NCBI GenBank assembly: GCA_002397355.1 | Contig: DHAI01000040.1 | Coordinates: 30,608-39,697, forward strand | Length of the DNA stretch: 9,090 nt | From: Ruminococcaceae bacterium UBA4958 | Lineage (GTDB): Bacteria > Bacillota > Clostridia > Oscillospirales > Acutalibacteraceae | Direction of reading: 5' to 3' | Part shown: positions 1-6,250 of the stretch, piece after piece | How the letters are laid out: each line of letters begins with the position of its first letter | Numbering within the stretch: position 1 is the first letter of the stretch | The notes under the pieces: model-generated | Databases searched by the model: none | What the model was told of the DNA's origin: nothing | The model's input: only the letters and a program-made list of their open reading frames with translations | Made by a program: the position numbers and the translations under genes

Positions 1-273
1 GCCGGCCTGGACGGCGTGGTCTGCTCGCCGCTGGAGGCCGGCGCGGTGAAGGCACGCTGCGGCGCCGGCTTCCTCACCGTGACGCCCGGCGTGCGGTTCG
101 CGGAGAACGCCGCCGACGATCAGGCGCGCGTCGCCACGCCGGCGCGCGCCCGGGAACTGGGCAGCGACTATATCGTCGTCGGCAGGCCCGTCACGGCTGC
201 CGCGGACCCCGCGGCAGCCTACCGACGCTGCTTCGAGGAATTTACAGGCCGGAAGGAAGAGGAGAAAATATGA
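1..273 (+). CDS. pyrF: Orotidine 5'-phosphate decarboxylase, C-terminal part (5' end outside window)
   Basis: This is the last 90 residues of OMP decarboxylase, which converts orotidine monophosphate to UMP, the final step of de novo pyrimidine synthesis in the cytoplasm. The reading frame is open from base 1, so the N-terminal part with the catalytic Lys/Asp residues lies upstream of the window. The visible part starts with [12 protein letters not shown], then VTPGVRF (the phosphate-binding TPG[IV]R segment), then [12 protein letters not shown] and [15 protein letters not shown]. The latter carries the GRP arginine that holds the substrate phosphate. These mark the short, E. coli-like form of the enzyme. 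Its stop codon overlaps the pyrE start as ATGA, so the two are probably translationally coupled. The charged tail after the family core (GRKEEEKI) is unremarkable. Family assignment is firm; only the missing 5' end is unknown. Confidence 0.95.
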   Translation, partial: AGLDGVVCSPLEAGAVKARCGAGFLTVTPGVRFAENAADDQARVATPARARELGSDYIVVGRPVTAAADPAAAYRRCFEEFTGRKEEEKI

Positions 274-887
274 GCAAAGAAATCGCGAGGGCGCTGCTCT
301 CCATCGGCGCGGTCGTCGTCCGCCCGGACGAGCCGTTCACCTGGGCAAGCGGCATCCAAAGCCCCGTTTACTGCGACAACCGCCTTACGCTCACCGCTCC
401 GCAGGTGCGCACCCAGGTGGAAAACGGCCTCGCCGCGCTGGTGCGGGAGAAATTCCCGCAGGCTGAGGCGCTGATGGGCACGAGCACGGCGGGCATCGCG
501 CACGCCGCCATCGCGGGCCACATCCTGGGTCTGCCGATGGGGTACGTGCGCGGCAGCGCGAAAGACCACGGCAGGAAAAACCGCATCGAGGGAAAGCTCG
601 TCCCGGGCGAGAAGGTCGTGGTGGTGGAGGATCTCGTCTCCACGGGCGGCAGCGTGCTGGAGGTCGTCGACGCGCTGCGCGGGGCCGGCGCGCGGGTGCT
701 CGGCGCCGTGTGCATCTTCACCTACCGGACCGGGATCGCGCAGGAGCGCTTCCGCGCCGCGCAGCTGCCCGTTTACAGCCTGACGGACCTGGACGAGCTT
801 GCCGAGGCCGCCGCGGAGGACGGCCGCATCCCGCGGGACAGGATCCGGCAGGTGCTAACGTTTCGGGACAGCCTTTCCGACCGCTGA
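270..887 (+). CDS. pyrE: Orotate phosphoribosyltransferase
   Basis: The product (205 aa) transfers a phosphoribosyl group from PRPP to orotate, giving OMP, the substrate of the adjacent PyrF. The type I PRPP-binding motif is clear: [13 protein letters not shown] at residues 116-128, with the two acidic residues E120 and D121 followed by the STGGS phosphate loop. The mobile catalytic loop is [17 protein letters not shown] (92-108), with K98 and H100. TSTAGIAHA (71-79) forms the other phosphate-contacting loop. Orotate-side residues lie in [16 protein letters not shown] (23-38). The start is fixed by the ATGA overlap with pyrF and an AGAGGAG ribosome binding site (258-264) five bases upstream. 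Length fits the family. It is the second gene visible in the operon and is followed 27 bases later by pyrB, with no hairpin or attenuator between them. Confidence 0.97.
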   Translation: MSKEIARALLSIGAVVVRPDEPFTWASGIQSPVYCDNRLTLTAPQVRTQVENGLAALVREKFPQAEALMGTSTAGIAHAAIAGHILGLPMGYVRGSAKDHGRKNRIEGKLVPGEKVVVVEDLVSTGGSVLEVVDALRGAGARVLGAVCIFTYRTGIAQERFRAAQLPVYSLTDLDELAEAAAEDGRIPRDRIRQVLTFRDSLSDR

Positions 888-914
888 CGAAAGGCAAGAA
901 GGAGGACGGATCAT

Positions 915-1829
915 ATGAAGAAAGACTTAATCAGCATCAGCGACCTTTCCACCGGCGAAATCATGGAATTGATCCATACGGCGCAGGACATCATCGCCGA
1001 CCCGGACAAATACTGCGAGAAGTGCAGGCGCAAGAAGCTTGCGACGCTCTTTTTCGAGCCTTCCACCCGGACGCGCCTCAGCTTCGAGGCGGCCATGCTG
1101 GAGCTGGGCGGCAGCGTGATCGGCTTCTCGCAGGCGGCGGCTTCCAGCGCCGCAAAGGGCGAGAGCGTGGCGGACACCGCGCGCACGGTCAGCTGCTACG
1201 CCGACATCATCGCGATGCGCCACCCGAAGGAGGGCGCGCCGCTCGTGGCGGCGGAGGCCTGCCCCATCCCCGTCATCAACGCGGGCGACGGCGGCCACAA
1301 CCACCCTACCCAGACTCTGACCGACCTGCTGACCATCTACCGCGAAAAAGGGCGTTTCGACCACCTGAAGATCGGCTTCTGCGGCGACCTGAAGTTCGGC
1401 CGCACCGTGCATTCGCTCATCACCGCCATGTCCCGCTACGAGGGCGTGAGCTTCGTGCTTATCTCGCCGGAGGAGCTGCGCGTGCCGGATTATATCCGCA
1501 CGGACGTGCTGGAGCGGAACGGCATTCCCTATAAGGAGACGGAAAACTGGAGCGACATGCCGGGCCTCGACATCCTCTATATGACGCGGGTGCAGCGCGA
1601 GCGCTTTTTCAACGAGGCGGATTACCTCCGGCTGCGCGACGTGTTCATCCTGACGGAGGATAAGCTCGCCGGCGCAAGGCCGGACCTCTGCATCATGCAT
1701 CCGCTGCCGCGCGTCAACGAAATCGCGCGCGCCGTGGACGCGGATCCGCGCGCGTGCTACTTCAAGCAGGTCCTGAACGGAAAGTTCATCCGCATGGCGC
1801 TGATCCTGAAGCTTCTCCGGATCGGCTGA
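915..1829 (+). CDS. pyrB: Aspartate carbamoyltransferase, catalytic subunit
   Basis: The product (304 aa) condenses carbamoyl phosphate with aspartate to N-carbamoylaspartate, the committed step of pyrimidine synthesis. The carbamoyl phosphate signature [13 protein letters not shown] is at residues 46-58, with STRTR at 50-54. K81 sits in the loop that in the E. coli enzyme supplies Lys84 to a neighbouring active site. [12 protein letters not shown] (128-139) holds the His/Gln pair, and [11 protein letters not shown] (261-271) is the domain-closure segment. [12 protein letters not shown] (157-168) and RVQRERF (225-231) closely resemble E. coli PyrB, which assembles with PyrI, rather than the PyrI-independent Bacillus type; the pyrI gene just downstream agrees with this. 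The start is supported by an AGGAGG site (900-905), nine bases upstream. Nothing is broken or truncated. Confidence 0.97.
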   Translation: MKKDLISISDLSTGEIMELIHTAQDIIADPDKYCEKCRRKKLATLFFEPSTRTRLSFEAAMLELGGSVIGFSQAAASSAAKGESVADTARTVSCYADIIAMRHPKEGAPLVAAEACPIPVINAGDGGHNHPTQTLTDLLTIYREKGRFDHLKIGFCGDLKFGRTVHSLITAMSRYEGVSFVLISPEELRVPDYIRTDVLERNGIPYKETENWSDMPGLDILYMTRVQRERFFNEADYLRLRDVFILTEDKLAGARPDLCIMHPLPRVNEIARAVDADPRACYFKQVLNGKFIRMALILKLLRIG

Positions 1830-1845
1830 GAAAGGGGAAAAAAGC

Positions 1846-2274
1846 ATGACGATCGACTCCATCATCAACGGCATCGTCCTCGACCATATCCCGGCGGGCA
1901 AGAGCATGGAGATTTACAAGATCCTCAATCTGTCCAGGCTCGACTGCCAGGTGGCCATCATCAAGAACGCCGTCAGCCGCAAGCTCGGCCGCAAGGACAT
2001 CATCAAGATCGACTCGATCCTCGACGTCGACCTCAGCGTGCTCGGCTATATCGGCCCGGGCATCACCGTGAATATCGTGCATGACGGCAGGATCGCGGAG
2101 AAACGCAGCCTGTCCCTTCCCGACGAAGTCCGCGACGTGATCCGGTGCAAAAACCCGCGCTGCATCACCTCCGTGGAGCAGGAGCTGCCGCAGGTCTTCT
2201 GCCTTGCCGACCGCGAGCACGGCGTTTACCGCTGCAAATATTGCGAGGCTCCGGCCGAACGGGAAAAATACTGA
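1846..2274 (+). CDS. pyrI: Aspartate carbamoyltransferase, regulatory subunit (zinc-binding)
   Basis: The product (142 aa) is the allosteric partner of PyrB; it binds nucleotide effectors and a structural zinc. The zinc ligands are C101, C106, C130 and C133, with exactly the same spacing as in E. coli PyrI (5, 24 and 3 residues). In the effector domain, LDHIPAG (12-18) corresponds to the VIDHIPA segment, GRKDIIKID (48-56) to GRKDLIKIE, and K86 precedes SLSLP as Lys94 does in E. coli. The known effector contacts Asp19, His20, Lys60 and Lys94 therefore have counterparts D13, H14, K54 and K86. It is about 11 residues shorter than E. coli PyrI, mostly at the N terminus and tail. The gene follows pyrB by 16 bases with an AAGGGG site, and is the last gene before the terminator. 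Whether CTP/UTP inhibit or only stabilise this enzyme cannot be read from sequence. Confidence 0.96.
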   Translation: MTIDSIINGIVLDHIPAGKSMEIYKILNLSRLDCQVAIIKNAVSRKLGRKDIIKIDSILDVDLSVLGYIGPGITVNIVHDGRIAEKRSLSLPDEVRDVIRCKNPRCITSVEQELPQVFCLADREHGVYRCKYCEAPAEREKY

Positions 2275-2310
2275 GAAAACCGCCGGGAGATTGCGGGACG
2301 CCGCAACGGG

Positions 2311-2350
2311 AAAAAGCGCCGCCTGCCATCTGTGGCAGGCGGCGCTTTTT
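2311..2350. terminator. Bidirectional intrinsic terminator between pyrI and kdpE
   Basis: The 18-base arms 2311-2328 and 2333-2350 are perfectly complementary around the four-base loop TCTG. The GC-rich core GCGCCGCCTGCCA is flanked by five A on the left and five T on the right. Read on either strand it is a strong hairpin followed by a U tract, so it can end both the pyr transcript and the convergent kdpDE transcript. It begins 36 bases after the pyrI stop and ends 65 bases beyond the kdpE stop. A smaller perfect hairpin (TTGCGG, loop GACG, CCGCAA; 2291-2306) lies just before it on the pyr side and lacks its own T tract. Confidence 0.92.
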
Positions 2351-2415
2351 GCGGTTTCCGGTGCTTCGCGGCGTCGATTCGTGCTCAAAGGCCCGCACCG
2401 CGCCGGGGAAAACGG

Positions 2416-3132
2416 TCAGCCGGGTTTGCTGTCCCCGCATACCCGCAGCATCTGGTATCCAATGCCGATATGCGTCTGGATATACTTCGGGCGGGAAGGC
2501 GTTTTTTCGATTTTTTTCCGGAGAGTCGCCATGAAGACGCGCAGGGCGGAAACGCCGCTGGAGTAATCGCCCCAGATTTCGTGCAGGATATAATTGTGCG
2601 TCAGCACCTTGCCGACGTTTTTCGCAAGAAGGCAGAGCAGCTTGTACTCGATCGGCGTCAGGTGGATTTCCTCGCCGCCCATCCGGACGGTTCCCGCGGC
2701 GTAATCGATCCGCAGGTCGCCGTTCGTGAAGACGGTGGAGTCCCGCGGCAGCCTCTCCCTGTCGTAGCGGACGCGGCGCAGGCTGACGCGCAGCCTTGCG
2801 AGCAGCTCGTCCACGCTGAACGGCTTCGTCAGGTAATCGTCCGCGCCTGCATCCAGGGCGTCTATCTTATCCTTGTCCTCGCTGCGGGCGCTGACGACGA
2901 TGATGGGCGTGTTCGACCAGGTCCGCACCTTCCGGATCACGTCAACGCCGTCCATGTCCGGCAGGCCGAGGTCCAGGATGATCACGTCCGGCTGATTGGA
3001 GGCGACTTCCAGGATGGAAGCTTCGCCCGTCGCGGCCGTGTGGTAAAGGTACCCCTGCGTTTCCAGAGTCGTGGCGATCAGGTTCCGGACGGCTTTGTCG
3101 TCCTCCACCACAAGGATCATGGGCTTATTCAT
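2416..3132 (-). CDS. kdpE: KdpE-type response regulator (OmpR/PhoB family)
   Basis: The product (238 aa) is a two-domain response regulator. The receiver domain (about 5-118) has the acidic pocket E10, D11, D12, the phospho-acceptor D54 in VIILDLGLPD, S81 at the switch position and K103 in YLTKPFS. The winged-helix DNA-binding domain (about 135-232) shows the family pattern LTPIEYKLLCLL, then VLTHNYILHEIWG, then LRVFMATLRKKIE, and ends with the HIGIGYQM wing. PDMDGVDVIRKVRTWSNTPIIV and the pairing with KdpD identify it as KdpE, which in other bacteria switches on K+ uptake genes under K+ limitation. The start ATG overlaps the kdpD stop by eight bases and has a near-perfect ribosome binding site. 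Its usual target kdpFABC is absent here, so its targets are open; the divergent pump promoter is a candidate. It is slightly longer than E. coli KdpE (225 aa). Confidence 0.93.
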   Translation of the reverse strand: MNKPMILVVEDDKAVRNLIATTLETQGYLYHTAATGEASILEVASNQPDVIILDLGLPDMDGVDVIRKVRTWSNTPIIVVSARSEDKDKIDALDAGADDYLTKPFSVDELLARLRVSLRRVRYDRERLPRDSTVFTNGDLRIDYAAGTVRMGGEEIHLTPIEYKLLCLLAKNVGKVLTHNYILHEIWGDYSSGVSALRVFMATLRKKIEKTPSRPKYIQTHIGIGYQMLRVCGDSKPG

Positions 3133-5836
3133 GGATGTTCACCTCCGCCGCCTGCAGGGTAAAACGGAATACCGTCCCGTGCGGGCTGTTGTCCTTCACG
3201 CCAATTTTTCCGCCGTGCGCGCAGATGATGGATTTGCACAGGTAGAGCCCCAGTCCGAGCCCGCGGCGCCCGTCGCCGCGGGCGTTGCCCGCCGTGTAGA
3301 ACATGTCGAACAGTTTGGATTTCGCCTCCCCGGGAATGCCGGGGCCGTCGTCGGAAACCTCCACGAGCACCTCCCTCCCTTCCCGCCTTGCCGAGACGGC
3401 GATATGGGAGCCGGCCGGGGTATGCTGGATCGCATTGTTCACAAGGTTGATCAGCACCTGGACGATCAGATGGGAATCCATTTTCGCCATCAGGAACTCG
3501 CCGTCCACCGCGGTTTTTATCTCGTGCTCCGCGGCGTTCCGGCTGACATGGCGCAGCGCCTCGGCAATGACCTCTTCCAGAAGCTCGGGTTGCAGGTTCA
3601 GGTTCAGCGTGCCGTTGTCGAACCGCGTGATGGCGAGCAGGTTTTCCACCATGCTGATCAGCCACATGGAGTCGTCGTAAATATCGGTGAAAAGGCTTTT
3701 TTTCCGCTCCTCGCTCAGCGCGCCGGAGTTTTTCATCAGGATGCCAGCGTTGCCGGAAATGCTCGTCAGCGGCGTGCGCAGGTCGTGCGAAATCGTCCGG
3801 AGCAGGTTGGCGCGGAGCTGTTCCTGCCGGATCCGGATCGAAATCTGTTTCTGCGATTCGTTCAGCCGCTCTTTTTCGAGCGCCAGCGCGCATTCCTCCA
3901 GCATGGCGATCGTCAGGTTCTTTTCAAACGCCTCCAGAGGGACTTTCCGGTCCATCGCGATCGCCGCCACGGCGAGGACGCCGTGACCTCCGCGCACCGC
4001 AAAATACAGGCATCCGGCGGCGGAAAGCGTGTTCGTCGTGGCGCCCGCCCGCCTGTTGTTTTTGTAGACCCATTCGGCCACCGCGCGTTCCTGTGTTCCG
4101 AGAAACGCCTTCGCGTCGGCCGTCCCGTCCTTCGGGAAGGCCAGCGGGCCGGACAGCGTGTTGTGCCGCGCGGGGTAAAAGACGACGGTCCTGTCCAGCA
4201 GCTTGACCATCTGCCGGGCCGTTTCGCTCAGAATGCTCTCTTCGTCCTTCGCCTGCTGCAGCTTCTGGCTCGTTTCCAGCAGCACTTCCGTGCGGTAGGC
4301 TTTTTGCGCCGACTGGTGCGCCTGCTTCTTGACGCGCTCCATCAGCGTGCTTGTGATCAGGGCGGCGGACAGCATCACCAGGAAGGTGATCGGGTGGCCC
4401 GAGGTGTAAGTCCTGAGGGACAGGCGGGGGGCGGTGAAAACAAGGTCGAACACGACGACGCTCAAAACCGACGAGGCCGTGCTGTATATCCAACTGGGCG
4501 TGACGATGGCGATCAGCAGCACGCCCAGGATATATACCGTGATGATGTTCGCCTCGTTGTAGCCCAGGGACGAGAACCAGAGCGCAATCGCGGTGCACGC
4601 CGCCAGGATCCCGGCGGATTTCGCAACGTCCGCCGGAGACGGCCGCGGCGGCCTGGAGAACCTCGGGGCGCGGCCGGAAGCGGTCGGCTCCGTATCCGGA
4701 ATGATGTAAATGTCCAGATTCGGCGCCAGCGAGATCAGCCTGTCGACATAATTGGACCGGCTGAACCACCGTTTCCCCCGGTCGGAGCGCCCCATGACGA
4801 TTTTGGACACACGGCTCGCCCTGGCGTATTCCGCGATCTGCCCCGGGATGTCCTCGCCGTACACCGTCGCGATCTGCGCGCCGAGCTGTTCGGCCAGCCT
4901 CAGATTTTTCCGCAGGTCCAACCGGCTTTTCTCCTTCAGCCGCCGCGTCCCGGCCGTATCCACGAACAGCGCCGTAAACGCGCCGTGGAACGCGTCCGCC
5001 ATCCTCGCGGCCGCGCGGATGACGCATGCGTTGGAAGGCGCCGGGGACAGGCAGACAAGGATATGTTCGTTCCCGTAGGTCGGCGGGCTCTGGCGGTCCG
5101 CCCCGGCGTCCTTCGCGGCCTGCCGCGAGGCGGCCCGGCCGATCTGGTCCGCGGTGCAGCGCAGCGCGATTTCCCGCAGCGCGGTGAGCTTCTCCCGTGT
5201 AAAAAAAGGAAGAAGCGCCTGCTTTTCCCGGCCTTCCCTGTATATTTTTCCCGTATGGAACCGCTTTAGAAGATGGTCCGGCTCGATGTCGACCAGCTCC
5301 ACCTGATCCGCCTGGTCGAACACGCTGTCGGGAACGCGCTCCGCCACGGGGACGCCCGTGATCGAAGCGACGATGTCGTTCAGGCTCTCGAGCTGCTGGA
5401 CGTCAACGGTCGTGTATACGTCGATGCCCGCCTGTAAGAGCTCCTCCACGTCCTGGTATCTCTTTTTGTGCCGGCAGCCTTCCGCGTTGGCGTGGGCCAG
5501 CTCGTCCACCAACAGGATGTCGGGGCTGAGCCGAAGCGCCCGGTCCAGATCGAATTCCTTCCGCTGCGCGCCCCTGGAGGACGTTTTCAGCGGCGACAGA
5601 ACCTCCAGCCCTTCCAGCAGGGCCGCCGTTTCGGGACGGCCGTGCGGCTCGACGTAGCCGACGACGACGTCCATGCCGTTCTTCTGCGCTTCCCGGGCGC
5701 TGCTCAGCATGGCGAAGGTTTTGCCGACGCCCGCCGCGTAGCCGAAATAAATGCGCAGCTTGCCGCGCGGCTGTTCCGCGGGCAGCCGGGAGAGCTGCCG
5801 CAGCAGGGCGTCGGGGTCCGTTTGATGAATCGCCAT
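3125..5836 (-). CDS. kdpD: KdpD-type K+/turgor sensor histidine kinase
   Basis: The product (903 aa) is a complete membrane sensor kinase for KdpE. The N-terminal KdpD domain (about 22-230) has a Walker A loop GYAAGVGKT (32-40), a Walker B-like ILLVDELAHAN (107-117), and conserved GIDVYTTVDVQQLESLND. A universal stress protein (USP) domain follows (about 256-380). Four closely packed hydrophobic segments (about 404-422, 430-446, 450-468, 482-500) form the DUF4118-type membrane region. A GAF-like segment (about 515-650) leads to the kinase core: phospho-acceptor H684 in ISHDLRTPL, N box N797-N801 (INLVNNAIQHTP), G1 box DDGPGIPG (829-836) and G2 box GLGLGLYL (859-866). Length is close to E. coli KdpD (894 aa) and no domain is missing. 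The start has AAGAGGA five bases upstream. It overlaps kdpE by eight bases and is divergent from a P-type ATPase that is not KdpB. Confidence 0.95.
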   Translation of the reverse strand: MAIHQTDPDALLRQLSRLPAEQPRGKLRIYFGYAAGVGKTFAMLSSAREAQKNGMDVVVGYVEPHGRPETAALLEGLEVLSPLKTSSRGAQRKEFDLDRALRLSPDILLVDELAHANAEGCRHKKRYQDVEELLQAGIDVYTTVDVQQLESLNDIVASITGVPVAERVPDSVFDQADQVELVDIEPDHLLKRFHTGKIYREGREKQALLPFFTREKLTALREIALRCTADQIGRAASRQAAKDAGADRQSPPTYGNEHILVCLSPAPSNACVIRAAARMADAFHGAFTALFVDTAGTRRLKEKSRLDLRKNLRLAEQLGAQIATVYGEDIPGQIAEYARASRVSKIVMGRSDRGKRWFSRSNYVDRLISLAPNLDIYIIPDTEPTASGRAPRFSRPPRPSPADVAKSAGILAACTAIALWFSSLGYNEANIITVYILGVLLIAIVTPSWIYSTASSVLSVVVFDLVFTAPRLSLRTYTSGHPITFLVMLSAALITSTLMERVKKQAHQSAQKAYRTEVLLETSQKLQQAKDEESILSETARQMVKLLDRTVVFYPARHNTLSGPLAFPKDGTADAKAFLGTQERAVAEWVYKNNRRAGATTNTLSAAGCLYFAVRGGHGVLAVAAIAMDRKVPLEAFEKNLTIAMLEECALALEKERLNESQKQISIRIRQEQLRANLLRTISHDLRTPLTSISGNAGILMKNSGALSEERKKSLFTDIYDDSMWLISMVENLLAITRFDNGTLNLNLQPELLEEVIAEALRHVSRNAAEHEIKTAVDGEFLMAKMDSHLIVQVLINLVNNAIQHTPAGSHIAVSARREGREVLVEVSDDGPGIPGEAKSKLFDMFYTAGNARGDGRRGLGLGLYLCKSIICAHGGKIGVKDNSPHGTVFRFTLQAAEVNIHE
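3139..3146 (-). promoter_or_regulatory. Strong ribosome binding site of kdpE inside the kdpD 3' end
   Basis: On the minus strand the sequence reads GGAGGTGA, six bases before the kdpE ATG. It is a nearly full match to the 16S rRNA anti-Shine-Dalgarno and lies within the last codons of kdpD. It decides the kdpE start and suggests that the regulator is made in excess over the kinase, as is common for two-component pairs. Confidence 0.85.
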
Positions 5837-5865
5837 AGATATCCTCTTCCCTTTCCGCTTTTCTC

Positions 5866-5894
5866 AGTATAGCATAAGTGGGCCCGGCAGGCAA
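5866..5894 (-). promoter_or_regulatory. Predicted sigma-70-type promoter of kdpDE
   Basis: On the minus strand there is a -35 box TTGCCT (5889-5894), a 17-base spacer, and a -10 box TATACT (5866-5871, five of six consensus bases). Transcription would start near 5859, leaving a leader of roughly 20-25 bases before the kdpD ATG. No repeat like those upstream of the pump overlaps it, so basal expression of the sensor pair looks independent of them. Confidence 0.65.
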
Positions 5895-6052
5895 TTCCGA
5901 GGTTTTCGGACGGCTGTCATCCTTACTTTTCTCTTTATCTATGTAAGAATATGGCCGTGTCTTGAAATCGAAGGGCTCCATGTTTTTCTTTTGGAAAACG
6001 AGACAAACTATACCGTGCACGATCCGGTAAGAAAAGAACGATACCCTTTGGC

Positions 6053-6101
6053 CTTAATGGAATCTTAATGCGGCGGCTTGAATCCGAATACCGTCTTAAT
6101 G
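6053..6101 (+). promoter_or_regulatory. Candidate OmpR/KdpE-type operator: CTTAATG direct repeats
   Basis: The heptamer CTTAATG occurs at 6053-6059, 6064-6070 and 6095-6101, all in the same orientation. The first two are exactly 11 bases apart (seven-base half-site plus four-base spacer), the classical layout of OmpR/PhoB-family dimer sites. Eleven bases before the third copy is a weaker half-site, CCGAATA (6084-6090, four of seven matches), so a second tandem site is possible. The last copy ends 10 bases before the -10 box, as in promoters where such an activator replaces the -35 contact. KdpE, encoded next door, is the obvious candidate binder. The repeats are seen directly; the identity of the protein is inference. 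Confidence 0.6.
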
Positions 6102-6111
6102 GAGAAAAGCA

Positions 6112-6117
6112 TATACT
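6112..6117 (+). promoter_or_regulatory. Predicted -10 box of the P-type ATPase promoter (activator-dependent)
   Basis: TATACT matches five of six -10 consensus bases. At 17-18 bases upstream there is no recognisable -35 box (TACCGT or ATACCG), and there is no extended -10 TG. The third CTTAATG repeat instead occupies the space just upstream, which suits a promoter that needs an activator. Transcription would start near 6124, giving a leader of about 107 bases. Confidence 0.55.
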
Positions 6118-6133
6118 TGTTTTCATGACCTGA

Positions 6134-6199
6134 GCCGGCGCGGGGAGGATATTCCCTCCCGCGCGGCGCAGGGGAAAACTGCGTGCCAAACGGCTGGCA
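6134..6199 (+). other. Structured mRNA leader of the pump: three consecutive hairpins
   Basis: Three stem-loops follow each other in the predicted 5' leader. The first pairs 6134-6148 with 6154-6167, a GC-rich stem with two single-base G bulges. The second pairs CGCAG (6167-6171) with CTGCG (6179-6183). The third pairs TGCCA (6184-6188) with TGGCA (6195-6199), with a six-base loop. None is followed by a T tract, so they are not intrinsic terminators as they stand. I do not recognise a known riboswitch class. They could modulate mRNA stability or access to the ribosome binding site. Confidence 0.45.
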
Positions 6200-6217
6200 A
6201 TCACGCTGAAGGAGAGA

Positions 6218-6250
6218 ATGGATATCGGCAATGAATACAATCGAGAATGA
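6218..6250 (+). CDS. Possible ten-codon upstream ORF overlapping the pump start
   Basis: An ATG at 6218 opens the short frame MDIGNEYNRE, ending with TGA at 6248-6250, 18 bases inside the pump gene and in a different frame. The purine-rich AAGGAG (6209-6214) is 16 bases from the pump ATG, too far for ideal use, but only three bases from this ATG, which is too close. Ribosomes might load here and re-initiate at 6231, coupling the two. The peptide has no recognisable family. This could equally be chance, because the pump start may use the weaker GGAT at 6220-6223, seven bases upstream of its ATG. Confidence 0.2.
   Translation: MDIGNEYNRE

Larger units (their letters stand above)
5837..6230. 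other. 394-base divergent intergenic region between kdpD and the pump
   Basis: The region holds, from left to right: the kdpD ribosome binding site and promoter (5837-5894), a relatively AT-rich middle (about 5920-6060) in which I see no convincing gene, the CTTAATG repeats (6053-6101), a TATACT -10 box (6112-6117), a hairpin-rich leader (6134-6199) and the purine-rich translation start of the pump. It is much less GC-rich than the flanking genes. The density of ordered signals on the pump side suggests regulated expression. Confidence 0.7.

Noticed and set aside
888..914. PyrR-type attenuator between pyrE and pyrB
   Set aside because: The gap is only 27 bases and holds just a ribosome binding site, with no room for antiterminator and terminator hairpins.
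3071..5269. Long open frame (732 codons) on the + strand opposite kdpD
   Set aside because: It is antisense to kdpD, which has a complete, recognisable domain series on the - strand. The translated product is arginine-rich and low in recognisable motifs, as expected for a shadow frame in GC-rich DNA.
5961..6016. Second + strand promoter ending in TATACC (6010-6015)
   Set aside because: At 17-base spacing the -35 would be TTCTTT, matching only two of six consensus bases. The -10 matches four of six, so support is weak compared with TATACT at 6112.
6134..6167. GC-rich leader hairpin as an intrinsic terminator
   Set aside because: It is not followed by a run of T on either strand, and its stem has two bulges.
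6124..6230. Leader as a ydaO (c-di-AMP) or yybP-ykoY (Mn2+) riboswitch, both known upstream of cation transporters
   Set aside because: The leader is too short for ydaO and lacks its conserved core. The closing P1 helix and the GGGGAGUA/GACC loops of yybP-ykoY are not present in order. GGGGAGGATA and CTGAAGGAGAG are only superficial resemblances.
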